Assembly (NCBI GenBank): GCA_000381585.1
Contig: KB906736.1
Span: 220,789-284,788 of the forward strand
Source of the DNA: Acidobacteriaceae bacterium KBS 83
GTDB lineage: Bacteria > Acidobacteriota > Terriglobia > Terriglobales > Acidobacteriaceae
Reading direction: 5' to 3'
DNA length: 64,000 bases
Numbering within the stretch: position 1 is the stretch's first letter; each line of letters starts with the position of its first letter. A program made the translations under genes and the position numbers. Under the pieces are notes generated by a model. That model made no database searches. It had not been told where the DNA came from and worked only from the letters and a program-made list of their open reading frames with translations. Shown here one piece after another: positions 17,857 through 26,393 of the stretch.

Positions 17857-19098
17857 TTACTCGTAACGCAACGCTTCGATTGGGTCGAGGTTCGCTGCAC
17901 GCAGCGCCGGCACCATCCCGCTCACCAGTCCAACGACGATCAGGATCCCGGTCGAAACAGCAACGATCAGCGGCGAAATCAGCAGCCGTATGTCCGCATC
18001 GGTTGCGTTCTGAGCGATAGCGCTATAGAAGGTGATGCGCCCCACTCCGAGCGACACCGCATACGCCAGCAGCATGCCCAACACGCCGCCCGTCGCTGAA
18101 ATCACCAGCGCCTCGGCTAAAAACTGAATCAGGATGTGGCGCTTGCGTGCGCCCAGCGCCTTCTCGACGCCGATCTCGCGCGTTCGCTGCTGTACGCTCA
18201 CCAGCATGATGTTCATCAACCCGATGCCTGCAATACCCAACGTGAGCGAGCCGATGAACGCCATCAACACCTCGAGCGCGGCGGTGATAATGCGGAACTG
18301 CGAAAGCTGTTCCATCAGGTTCGCTACATAGATCGCGTTTCGATCAGTCGGGCGGAATCCATGCGCCGCGCCCAGCGTTCGACGCACCTCCTGCTCGACC
18401 CGCATGTGGTCGCCGCGGTAGGTCATCCAGATGCCGTCAAGGTACTTCATGTCCTTGATATCGCCCATCGTCTTAAACGGAATGTGGACCACGCGGTTGA
18501 TGTTGTTCTCGTCCTCCGTCATCTTCGGCTTCAGCACGCCGATCACGGTGAAGCTGATGCCGCCGACACGGATGCGCTGCCCGATCGGATATATGCCGGA
18601 GAACAGCTTGTTTGCTGCCTCCCATCCCAGCACCGCAACGTGATTGCGCTCCTGGTTGTCCTGCTCCGTGTAGTAGCGCCCTTTGACGACGTCGTAGTTC
18701 AGGATCTCGGCAATCGCCGGATGACTTCCTTCCACATGCCAGCTGTACGTGTGCAGATCGTTCTGGATCGCAACATTGTCCTTGTCAAGCGTGGCAGTCA
18801 GCGACTCGAGACCCGCCACGCTCGCCGAGAGCCGGTCCAGATCGTCCTGCGTGAAGCGCACCACCACACCCGCCTTCTTGCCGCCTGCCTGCTCGCTCGT
18901 CGTCCCGGGAAAGACGCCGATGGAGTTGACCCCCCACTGCTCGAAGATGGCCATGATCGCGCGGCTGAACCCGGCACCGTAGGCCAAGAGCAGAACCACC
19001 GTCGCAATACCCCACGCCATCCCCGCGACGGTGATGATCGTGCGCCGCCGGTTATACTGCATGGCTTCATAAGCTTGTTTCAGAAGATCGATCAGCAT
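17857..19098 (-). CDS. MacB/FtsX-type ABC transporter permease
   Basis: 413 residues in the usual MacB_PCD-FtsX layout without an ATPase domain. The first helix (NRRRTIITVAGMAWGIATVVLLLAYG, about residues 17-42) leads into a periplasmic domain (about 45-270, with VLGWEAANKLFSG and IGQRIRVGG motifs). Three C-terminal helices follow at about 285-405 (AGIGLMNIMLVSVQQRTREIG, then ILIQFLAEALVISATGG). The protein ends NLDPIEALRYE, typical of the family. It begins 18 bases after the preceding permease stop, so the two form an operon and may pair as a heterodimer. A partner ATPase and membrane-fusion protein are not in the window. Its stop codon lies 1 base from repeat copy A. Confidence 0.85.
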   Translation of the reverse strand: MLIDLLKQAYEAMQYNRRRTIITVAGMAWGIATVVLLLAYGAGFSRAIMAIFEQWGVNSIGVFPGTTSEQAGGKKAGVVVRFTQDDLDRLSASVAGLESLTATLDKDNVAIQNDLHTYSWHVEGSHPAIAEILNYDVVKGRYYTEQDNQERNHVAVLGWEAANKLFSGIYPIGQRIRVGGISFTVIGVLKPKMTEDENNINRVVHIPFKTMGDIKDMKYLDGIWMTYRGDHMRVEQEVRRTLGAAHGFRPTDRNAIYVANLMEQLSQFRIITAALEVLMAFIGSLTLGIAGIGLMNIMLVSVQQRTREIGVEKALGARKRHILIQFLAEALVISATGGVLGMLLAYAVSLGVGRITFYSAIAQNATDADIRLLISPLIVAVSTGILIVVGLVSGMVPALRAANLDPIEALRYE

Positions 19099-19116
19099 CG
19101 CCGCTACTCCCGCTCT

Positions 19117-20370
19117 CTACTCTCGACGTAACGCTTCGACCGGCTCCAGCCGCGCTGCCTTGCTCGCCGGAACTAGGCCGGCAATGACTCCGCTCGCCGT
19201 CAGCGCGCCAATGGCCAGCGCCGCCGACCATGGCACCAGCCGCGGCGGGTCAAACCCTTCCATATTGTGACCAATTGCCGACTGCAATGCGTACATCAGC
19301 AGCGCGGCCCCGCTGATACCGATCAGCCCGCTGATGCCTGTCAGGAAGAGACCTTCCAGCAGGAACTGCAGTTCAACACTGCGGTTGGTGGCGCCGAGCG
19401 CCTTGCGCAGCCCGATCTCGCGCGTACGCTCGGTGACCGCCACCAGCATGATGTTCACGATTCCCACCGCCCCCAGCGCTAGCGTCACGACTCCAACGCT
19501 CCCAAGGAAGACATCCATGGCATCGAATATCCTGTCCACCATCTGCTGGCTCTTGATCGAGTCCCACTCGTCGAAGGCGTCCTTGCTGTGCCAGTCAAAC
19601 CCGTGCCGCTGCGCGATCAGCCGGTGGACATCGGCCACCGCTAGCTCATTGTCTCCATGAACGCGCGGTTGGTATTGGATCCCGCTCACTGCATCCTGCG
19701 GCAGGTTCTCCCCCTTGATGGCGAACATCTCCATCATCACCGTGAGCGGAATGTAGGCGCTCTGGTTGACGCCATTGTTGTTGCCGCGTCCAGTCTTCTC
19801 CGCAACGCCCACCACCTGGAACCGCGATCCGTTCAGCAGGATCCACTCGCCCAACGCCGGCCGCCCGGAGAAGAGCAGCTGCGCGGTCTTCTGCCCCAGC
19901 ACTACAACGTGCCGCCGGTCACGCAGGTCATTGGCGTCGATCATCCGCCCCTCGGCAATCGGAAGCGTACGGATGTTCGGATAGTAGGTGTCTATGCCCT
20001 TAACCGTACCGCCGGTCGTCGCGTACTGGCTGACCTGCTGAATGGTTTCGTTCTCTACGACCGCCGTAACGGCTCGTACCGAAGGCAGCTGGCGCATGGC
20101 CTCGGCATCGGAGAGGGTCACGTGGTACGGCCGCATGCCGGTGTGCTGACTGGGGACGGCCGGAATATTGCCGCCCGCGAGGAAGATCACGTCATTGCCG
20201 AGCGTCGCCATCTGGCGTCGCTGCCCAGATCGGAAGCCCTCACCGAGACCGATCAGCAGCAGCAACGAACCTACCCCCCATGCAATACCAAACATGGTGA
20301 GAAATGACCGCAGCTTGTGCGCCCAGATTGCATCCAGAACCTGGCCGATGATGTCTCTGAGAGCGCGCAT
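19117..20370 (-). CDS. MacB/FtsX-type ABC transporter permease
   Basis: 417 residues. The N-terminal helix HKLRSFLTMFGIAWGVGSL (about residues 17-40) is followed by a periplasmic MacB_PCD-like domain (about 45-265; NDVIFLAGGNIP, VLGQKTAQLLFSG) and three C-terminal helices (about 285-410; AVGIVNIMLVAVTERTREIG, then LFLTGISGLIGISGAA). It ends LEPVEALRRE. It is the first full permease of the minus-strand operon and lies 87 bases downstream of a small ORF. In MacAB-type systems such subunits couple ATP hydrolysis to mechanical transport of a periplasmic substrate, but no ATPase is adjacent, so it must use one encoded elsewhere. Confidence 0.85.
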   Translation of the reverse strand: MRALRDIIGQVLDAIWAHKLRSFLTMFGIAWGVGSLLLLIGLGEGFRSGQRRQMATLGNDVIFLAGGNIPAVPSQHTGMRPYHVTLSDAEAMRQLPSVRAVTAVVENETIQQVSQYATTGGTVKGIDTYYPNIRTLPIAEGRMIDANDLRDRRHVVVLGQKTAQLLFSGRPALGEWILLNGSRFQVVGVAEKTGRGNNNGVNQSAYIPLTVMMEMFAIKGENLPQDAVSGIQYQPRVHGDNELAVADVHRLIAQRHGFDWHSKDAFDEWDSIKSQQMVDRIFDAMDVFLGSVGVVTLALGAVGIVNIMLVAVTERTREIGLRKALGATNRSVELQFLLEGLFLTGISGLIGISGAALLMYALQSAIGHNMEGFDPPRLVPWSAALAIGALTASGVIAGLVPASKAARLEPVEALRRE

Positions 20371-20457
20371 GCTACCTCATGGACGGATACGCAGGCCATT
20401 GGACAGCAGTTCCGTGTCTGCCCCGGGTGTCCGCCTGATCCGCCTCGAGGAACGCCC

Positions 20458-20676
20458 CTACTTTTTGTCGAGTGCCGCCAGGACCTCGCCGGCGTTCGGT
20501 GAGCTCACTCGCAGGTATTCGCTGACGCGCTTCCGCTCCTCGTTGGTGAGCGTCGGGGCTACCGCGAGCAGGCGTCGCATGGTGGTCGCAACATCGTCTA
20601 CATAGTTCATCATGCGAATGGCTTCGCCCGACAATGGCATCTTTCGTTTCTCCACTTCTTCTTTCAATCGCTCCAC
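20458..20676 (-). CDS. Small hypothetical protein upstream of the permease pair
   Basis: 72 residues if it starts at the GTG at 20676, which has GGGAGA a few bases upstream; an ATG at 20640 would give 60 residues. The sequence is charged and helical (VERLKEEVEKRK, then MMNYVDDVATTMRRLLAVAPTLTNEERKRV in two helices) with no membrane segment. The frame is open further to 20943, but that part reads like noncoding sequence. It is in the same direction as the permease genes. Not recognised; it could be a small cytosolic partner. Confidence 0.45.
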   Translation of the reverse strand: MERLKEEVEKRKMPLSGEAIRMMNYVDDVATTMRRLLAVAPTLTNEERKRVSEYLRVSSPNAGEVLAALDKK

Positions 20677-20922
20677 ACATTCTCCCGTGCCCGGGTAGGA
20701 TTCGTAAAGTGGCAGACGGGCTTTCAGCCGAAAGCAACCGTTCAGCGCAACCCGGCCTCTAGCCTTTATCCTTTTAGTAACTCGCTTTGCTTTGAAGCGA
20801 ATCTTACCGTTCCAACCGCCGGAAGCTGTTACAAGTCTCCCAAAAGTAGAGTAGGAAGCCAAACGGGTTGGACCAGATCGCTCCATTCGGGCCTGCTCTA
20901 CTTCTGGATTCACCAAAAAGCC

Positions 20923-23913
20923 ATGGACCAAGACTGCATTCATTCTCTACTCCAGACCGATGTTCGCGTCCCCGTCGCCACATATCGCGCCCAGATGCAC
21001 CGTGGATTCACATTTGATCAGGCAGGTGAGATCGTTCCTTACCTGCAAAGGCTCGGCATGGGCGACTTCTATGCCTCCCCCATCTTCGAGGCCCGCCCCG
21101 GTAGCATGCACGGTTATGATGTCACCCGGCATGACCGGCTGAATCCGGAATTGGGTGGCATGGAGCGCTTTACACCCTTTGCCCAGACACTTCGCGAGCA
21201 CAATATGGGTCTGCTGCTGGACATCGTGCCCAACCACATGGGAATCGGCAGAGACTCGGTATGGTGGCAGGACGTGCTCCAGAACGGTCACGCCTCTCGT
21301 TACGCCAACTACTTCGATATCGACTGGCGTCCGTTGAAGGAGGAGATGCGCGACAAGCTGCTCTTGCCCATCCTAGGCAACCAGTACGGGATCGAACTGG
21401 AGGCAAAACATATCCAGGTGGCCCTTGAGGACGGCCGATTCTTCGTGAAGTATTACGACGATCACCGCGCGCCAGCGTCCCCGCGCTCCATCCCGCTGAT
21501 CTTCTTCCGCAGGCCCATCGGTACAATGCCGAGCGACCAGGAAACGGAAGGCATGCCACACGACGTGGTCGAGGTACTCCGCGAGCTGACGCAACTTCCC
21601 CCGCACGAGACGACTGACCCTCGGCTCCAGGTGGAGCGTCGTGAGCGATTGGGCACCCTGATGCCGAGACTACGCGCCATCCTGTCAACCGAGGAGGTGC
21701 GGCCGGTTGTCGAGCGCGCTCTTCGAGCGATCAATGGCGTAGAGGGCGACCCGCACAGCTTCGACGCCCTGCACGCATTCCTTGATGTCCAGCCGTACAG
21801 GTTGGCCTACTGGCGCACCTCGGCCGAGGAGATCAACTACCGCCGCTTCTTCGACGTGAATGATCTAGTTGGGCTCCGAATGGAGACGCCGGAGGTCTTC
21901 GCCGATACGCATTGTCTGATCCGCGAGCTGCTGGCGAAGGGTCAGGTGACAGGATTGCGCATCGACCACTGCGACGGCATGTTCAATCCTCGGCAATACC
22001 TGATCCGGCTGCAGTTGCTTTATCTGGCGAGCCAGTGCGCAGGACCGAAGCCTGAGACCGAGACTGCCGCCAACGGCATCGAGCGGGCAGTACTTGATCC
22101 GGTGCGCGGATATGACTGGAGCGCGTCGCATGGCCCCCTGTATGTCGTAGTGGAGAAGATCCTGGAGCCGCACGAGCATATGCCGCGGGAGTGGCCGGTG
22201 CACGGCACCTCCGGCTACGATTTCGTCTACTTCGCCAACAACATCTTCATCCAGCGCGAGAGCCTCAAGGCGTTTAACGCGCTCTACGATCGGGTGCTCG
22301 GCCATCCCACGAACCCGGACGAGATCATTTACCGATCGAAGCTCCAGGTGATGCAAAGCTCGCTGGCCAGCGAGGTGCACGTGCTGACCAACATGCTCAG
22401 CAAGGTCGCCGCGGCGGACCGGCATGCTCGGGACTTCACCGACAACATCCTCGAATCCGTCATCCGCGAGACCATCGCCTGCTTCCCTGTCTACCGGACG
22501 TATACCGATGAGCGCGGCATGTATCCCGAGCGAGATATCGCATTCATCCATAGCGCGATCCGCCAGGCGAAGCGACGGAATCCGGATATAGATGGCTCGG
22601 CGTTCGACTTCCTCTCCGACATGCTGCTGTTGCGCCGCCGGCACGAGACGCCGAGCCGGGAGATCGACCCGCAGCAACTGAGGTTCGCCCTCAAGTTCCA
22701 GCAGCTCACGGGGCCGGTGATGGCGAAGGGGGTCGAGGACACGACCTTCTACGTATACAACCGGTTCGTGTCGTCGAACGAGGTAGGTGGCGACACCAGG
22801 TCATTCGGCATTCCGCTGGCGCTGTGGCATGCCAGCAACCAGGAGCGGCTGGAGGTGTCGCCGGACTCGATGCTGACCACTTCCACGCACGATACGAAGC
22901 GCAGTGAGGATGTGCGCAACCGGCTCAATGCGCTGTCGGAGATTCCGAATGCGTGGGCGGGCGCAGTGCGGCGCTGGCAGCGGGTGAATGCCAAGGTGAA
23001 GCGCACGCTGGGCGACGGGCGTGTAGCGCCGGACGCGAACGAGGAGTATCTGCTCTATCAGACGATCGCGGGTGTATGGCCGTGGCGAGACGATGAACCG
23101 GGCTGCCGCGAGTCCGTGCTGAAGCGACTGCAGGAGTATGCGGCGAAGGCGCTGAGCGAGGCCAAGGTCAACCTGAGCTGGATCAGTCCTGATCCGGAAT
23201 ACGTCGCGGCGGTGCAGGGATTCCTTGCGGATATCATCATGCCCGACAAGCGCGGGCGCGAGACCCAGTTCATGCAGACGTTTCGCAAGCTGCTGCCACA
23301 GATCAAATTTTTCGGTGGTGTGAATTCAGTGGCGCAGCTGGTGTTGAAGGCTACCTGCCCCGGGGTGCCGGACTTCTACCAGGGCACGGAGTTGTGGGAC
23401 CTGAGCCTGGTCGATCCCGACAACCGCCGGCCGGTCGACTACTCGCGACGTGACAGGATGCTGGAGAACCTGGATGCGCTCGAGGCCAAGCACGGACCGG
23501 GAGCGGTGGCGGCGGAAGTGACGCGCGACATCACGGACGGCGCCATCAAGCTGTGGGCCACATCGCGGGTGCTGCGGCTGCGGCGCGAGGAGCACGCGCT
23601 CTTCCGCCACGGAGGGTATCTACCGTTATATGCTGCGGGCTCGGCGGAGCAGTACGTGATCGCGCATGTGAGGCAGTATGAAGACAAGGCGGTCCTGGTT
23701 GCGGTGCCGCGTTTTTCCTGCTCACTGATGCGCGGCGATCCTGCGCTCCCGCTGGGTGAGGCGTGGAAGGACTGGTCCCTGTCATTGCCCTTTGAGCTGC
23801 ACGGGTGGTATCGCAACATCTTCACCGGCGAGATGGTGACTGCCGACGGACCGCTGCCGCTGGCCGAGGTCTTCGGCAGCTTTCCCGCCGCCGTGCTGGT
23901 TTCGACTTCATAA
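20923..23913 (+). CDS. treY: Maltooligosyltrehalose synthase
   Basis: 996 residues, GH13 family. The enzyme converts the reducing-end maltose of malto-oligosaccharides into a trehalose unit, the first step of the TreY-TreZ route in the cytosol. The N-terminus VATYRAQMHRGFTFDQAGEIVPYL and YASPIFEARPGSMHGYD are typical. GH13 landmarks are LLLDIVPNHMG (about 97-107), GLRIDHCDG with the nucleophile Asp (about 343-351), VVEKILEP with the acid Glu (about 408-415), and TSTHDTKRSEDVRNR with the transition-state Asp (about 652-666). It is larger than the common 700-850 residues because of insertions between these motifs. treZ is not adjacent. The ATG at 20923 has only a weak ribosome site. Confidence 0.9.
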   Translation: MDQDCIHSLLQTDVRVPVATYRAQMHRGFTFDQAGEIVPYLQRLGMGDFYASPIFEARPGSMHGYDVTRHDRLNPELGGMERFTPFAQTLREHNMGLLLDIVPNHMGIGRDSVWWQDVLQNGHASRYANYFDIDWRPLKEEMRDKLLLPILGNQYGIELEAKHIQVALEDGRFFVKYYDDHRAPASPRSIPLIFFRRPIGTMPSDQETEGMPHDVVEVLRELTQLPPHETTDPRLQVERRERLGTLMPRLRAILSTEEVRPVVERALRAINGVEGDPHSFDALHAFLDVQPYRLAYWRTSAEEINYRRFFDVNDLVGLRMETPEVFADTHCLIRELLAKGQVTGLRIDHCDGMFNPRQYLIRLQLLYLASQCAGPKPETETAANGIERAVLDPVRGYDWSASHGPLYVVVEKILEPHEHMPREWPVHGTSGYDFVYFANNIFIQRESLKAFNALYDRVLGHPTNPDEIIYRSKLQVMQSSLASEVHVLTNMLSKVAAADRHARDFTDNILESVIRETIACFPVYRTYTDERGMYPERDIAFIHSAIRQAKRRNPDIDGSAFDFLSDMLLLRRRHETPSREIDPQQLRFALKFQQLTGPVMAKGVEDTTFYVYNRFVSSNEVGGDTRSFGIPLALWHASNQERLEVSPDSMLTTSTHDTKRSEDVRNRLNALSEIPNAWAGAVRRWQRVNAKVKRTLGDGRVAPDANEEYLLYQTIAGVWPWRDDEPGCRESVLKRLQEYAAKALSEAKVNLSWISPDPEYVAAVQGFLADIIMPDKRGRETQFMQTFRKLLPQIKFFGGVNSVAQLVLKATCPGVPDFYQGTELWDLSLVDPDNRRPVDYSRRDRMLENLDALEAKHGPGAVAAEVTRDITDGAIKLWATSRVLRLRREEHALFRHGGYLPLYAAGSAEQYVIAHVRQYEDKAVLVAVPRFSCSLMRGDPALPLGEAWKDWSLSLPFELHGWYRNIFTGEMVTADGPLPLAEVFGSFPAAVLVSTS

Positions 23914-23950
23914 GCAGTGCACGGAAGGCGGCCACTGCGAGCCGGCGCGC

Positions 23951-23977
23951 ATTCGTCACATCGGATGTTCCGTATCG
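23951..23977 (+). repeat. Short interspersed repeat, copy 1 (ATTCGTCACATCGG motif)
   Basis: A 27-base stretch beginning ATTCGTCACATCGG and ending TATCG recurs at 25736-25762 with two substitutions (25 of 27 identical). Both copies follow a GCGAnCCGG box and lie in gene-free DNA. Nothing suggests coding. Confidence 0.5.
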
Positions 23978-24036
23978 GTGTTCCGAGTAAAGGAGCCGTT
24001 CGATGCGGTCTACTCCGCAGCGGAGGTAGCGGTACT

Positions 24037-24169
24037 CCACCCCCTCCCCCTCCGGTACGGAGGGCGGACTGTAAGTCTTTTTACTGCAGCAAGTTAAGGC
24101 CTCTTCCGAGGCCTAAATATGACCAAGCAAAGGAGTTAGCCTTAAAAATATCCAGATAAAGGACTTAGC
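24037..24169 (-). repeat. Composite intergenic repeat, copy B
   Basis: Read on the minus strand it runs GCTAAGTCCTTT, GGATATTTTT, GGCTAACTCCTTTG, TCATATTTAGG, a perfect AGGCCTC-TTCC-GAGGCCT hairpin, AAAAAGACTTAC and the CCCTCCGGTACGGAGGG hairpin with flanking C-runs. The order of parts matches copies A and C. The GC-rich hairpin end faces the stop codon of treY, about 120 bases away. Confidence 0.75.
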
Positions 24170-24789
24170 TCGGCGCGGGTTTGAGGTCCGCAGCGTGCGC
24201 GAGTTCTCCCCTATTTCCAGAGGAGCAAATCGCGGCATATATCATGCCAGCATTTTGCTACTGCAATATATACACTTCCCGTTTTGAAATTGAAGAAAGC
24301 GGACGGAGACTGCGGAGGAATGGCTTCCGCGGTCAGGGTCCTGTACAAGAACATGTCCGGTCACGGAGCCCTGACAGATAAGTTGGCCAAATGGCCACAT
24401 CATTGGTTATTTCAGGCTGACCCTCGACGAGATCGCTAACGCTCGAACAGAATCAAGCCCTCAGTGACCTGATCTCGTGTTACGGCTGATTTACCGCCAA
24501 CTAACGGACGCACCGGCGAGCAGGACGTTGCACAAAACACAGCGATGTACCTATAACGTCGTTTTCGAAGAACTACAGGATGCCACCTGTCCGAGAAGCC
24601 GACATTTTGGACAAGTGACGAGAAGTGCGTTTAACAGGATCCGAAACCGAGTGCGCCTCATACTTGCCTCGACGCTAGGTCGTTGTGACTGAGCCGATCC
24701 TGATCGGCGGTGCTGGCCCGCTCCTGAGCAGTAGTGAATAATTCGGCGATTGTTCGAAATCGAAAAGTGTAGGATCGATTGTCTCTGCG
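24170..24789. other. Gene-free stretch between repeat copy B and the channel-like gene
   Basis: No frame here has a ribosome site together with a plausible product. A stem with arms GTCAGGG (24332-24338) and CCCTGAC (24369-24375) is visible. A 38-base segment at 24227-24264 resembles 56563-56600 (roughly three quarters identical by eye). The part nearest 24789 must hold the promoter of the next gene. Confidence 0.45.
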
Positions 24790-25506
24790 ATGGCTCAGGT
24801 GTCGACAACTACGGACGAAAAGTCTCCGCAACGGGTTCTGCCTGTCACTGGGCGCAAGTTCTTTCTGTTATTTCTGTTTCTGCTCTCATACCTTGCTCTG
24901 TTCCCGTATATGGGCAATACCGGCGCACGTTATTACGTGTTTCGGCTGGTGAGCGCCGCCGTCACGCTGATGTGTGTGTACGCGGTCAGTTTCCGGAAAG
25001 GTCTCATCTTTGTCGCTGTGATTCTTGCGGTTCCTTCTATCGTGGCGCACACGATCGTTTTTCGGCCCGGGATGGTGCCTGCGTGGGTCTTCAACGTCAC
25101 CGTGAGCTTTGCATTTGATGTTTTCACCATCGTAGTCATCTTTCGCCGCGTTTTTGTGCGCGAAAAGCCCGAGGCGGAGACGATTTTCGGCGCGGTCTGT
25201 ATTTATCTCCTCATTGGATTTTCCTTCGCTCGGCTCTACGCCATCCTTGCCATCATTGACCCTCATGCCTTCTACCTGGATCCGGCGGTCAATTTGCATC
25301 CTGTTCCTGTGGGTTTCGATTTTATTTTTTTCAGCTTTGGAAGCATGACGACGGCCGGCGCGGCCGGCATTGCGGCTGCTTCGCCGCAGGTTCGATCGGT
25401 GTCCATGATCGAATCCGTTCTGGCGGTGTTGTATATTGCGGTGATGATTGCGAGGCTGATGGGTGCCTACCGGCCAAACCACAACGGCTCCGGGGAATCC
25501 TCATGA
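24790..25506 (+). CDS. Potassium-channel-like membrane protein with a degenerate selectivity filter
   Basis: 238 residues with about six hydrophobic segments (residues 22-40, 48-65, 72-90, 96-118, 134-155 and 215-230). The C-terminal part has the layout of a two-helix pore domain: FDFIFFSFGSMTT, then a short loop, then SMIESVLAVLYIAVMIARLMG, as in Ion_trans_2 proteins where the second helix normally follows TTxGYGD. Here the filter region (about residues 184-195) reads MTTAGAAGIA, so the GYGD signature is absent. A normal potassium-selective pore is therefore unlikely, although the scaffold and flanking helices are kept. The start lacks a strong ribosome site. About 620 bases of gene-free DNA precede it. 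Confidence 0.65.
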   Translation: MAQVSTTTDEKSPQRVLPVTGRKFFLLFLFLLSYLALFPYMGNTGARYYVFRLVSAAVTLMCVYAVSFRKGLIFVAVILAVPSIVAHTIVFRPGMVPAWVFNVTVSFAFDVFTIVVIFRRVFVREKPEAETIFGAVCIYLLIGFSFARLYAILAIIDPHAFYLDPAVNLHPVPVGFDFIFFSFGSMTTAGAAGIAAASPQVRSVSMIESVLAVLYIAVMIARLMGAYRPNHNGSGESS

Positions 25507-25830
25507 GGCCGCATTTGTAATCGAAAGTCAGCTTCTCTTTACCGATGTATCTGCTCACCTGGAAAACCGGTATCCGGAAGTTGACTTCGAACCTCCTGAA
25601 AAGTCCCGTTATCGGTAAGTTCGATTCTCAACCGACCTGAAACAGGACGATGTACTCAATGAGCCGTAAAGGTCGATACACCGCTGGCTTCAACCTCACA
25701 AGCAGGGCGCGACTAATCGACACCGCGAACCGGAGATTCGTCACATCGGCTGTTCCGCATCGTTCGCCGTTCGCTAATCTTGCGCAGAAGCACGCGTCCA
25801 GTGTGCAACTTCTGTTCCACCGGGAGAGTT
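25507..25830. other. Gene-free stretch with a short interspersed repeat
   Basis: About 320 bases between the channel-like gene and the frameshifted secreted-protein gene. It contains the second copy of the ATTCGTCACATCGG repeat at 25736-25762. No supported coding frame was found; the promoter of the downstream gene is expected near 25780-25820. Confidence 0.45.
25736..25762 (+). repeat. Short interspersed repeat, copy 2
   Basis: This matches 23951-23977 in 25 of 27 positions and is preceded by GCGAACCGG, the counterpart of GCGAGCCGG at the first copy. Both copies are in the same orientation, about 1.8 kb apart, on either side of the channel-like gene. Confidence 0.5.
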
Positions 25831-26302
25831 ATGCGAACAGTTGCCATCCGGGTACTGTCTGCTGCTGTTTTTCTCGCTTTGCCTTTGTCCAGCTTTGCGA
25901 CTTCCTCCGGGACACCGCAGCCGAAGACGGCGGCCGCCGTGATCGCGGCAGACGACGGTTGGGAGAAGGCGGAGGAGTCAGGCGACGTCCCCTATGTGGA
26001 CAACCTGCTGCTGCCGGAGTATCGCTCGGTGAGCGCCGACGGCAGCGTCCATGACAAGGCAGCCATTCTGGCGAACACAAAGCACAATATTGGATCGCCG
26101 GACCACGCCGCGAAGGTAGCGCAATGGCAGGCAGCGCACCCGATGGACACCTCAGCGGTGATCCAGGGGCGACACGGCGGTCGTGACATTCCACCTCAAG
26201 CCACTCGGTCCTGAGAAAGGGATCATGTCCAGCGATATCTTCGTGTACCGGAACGGGCAATGGCACGCAATCTACTCGCAACATACGGACGCGGGTAAGT
26301 AA
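25831..26302 (+). pseudogene. Secreted SnoaL/DUF4440-like protein, frameshifted
   Basis: The gene starts at the ATG 25831 behind GGGAGAG, with a signal peptide (MRTVAIRVLSAAVFLALPLS). The next ~90 residues (DDGWEKAEESGDVPYVDNLL, then PEYRSVSADGSVHDKAAILA) fit the DUF4440/SnoaL-like cone fold. At the G-run 26166-26169 the frame breaks: the original frame ends in junk at 26214, while the +1 frame continues GDTAVVTFHLKPLG, IMSSDIFVYRNGQWHAIYSQ to a TAA at 26300-26302, exactly the expected C-terminal strands. Reading three Gs instead of four restores one ~156-residue protein. A true pseudogene, phase variation or a sequencing error are all possible. Confidence 0.7.
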
Positions 26303-26344
26303 CGGCACGCTACTGCGATAGATGCGGCCCCCTTTTGGAGGTGA

Positions 26345-26375
26345 AAAAAGGAGTGAGGCGGATGCCGCCTCACTC
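26345..26375 (-). terminator. Rho-independent terminator of the first blaIR operon
   Basis: GAGTGAGGCGG (26351-26361), a 3-base loop, and the perfect complement CCGCCTCACTC (26365-26375) form an 11-bp stem. On the minus strand it is followed by CCTTTTTTC, a classic T-run. It lies 18 bases beyond the stop of the M56 peptidase gene. Confidence 0.85.
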
Positions 26376-26393
26376 GCAGGAGTAGCGTGACCT

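Noticed and set aside
18136-19131. Plus-strand 331-codon frame
   Set aside because: It is antisense to the FtsX-type permease and shows no recognisable motif.
20677-20943. N-terminal extension of the small ORF upstream of the permeases
   Set aside because: The extra residues are Arg/Gly-rich noise overlapping the treY start, while a GTG with a good ribosome site exists at 20676.
24477-24692. 71-codon frame in the gap before the channel-like gene
   Set aside because: It has no ribosome site, no family resemblance, and lies in repeat-rich noncoding DNA.
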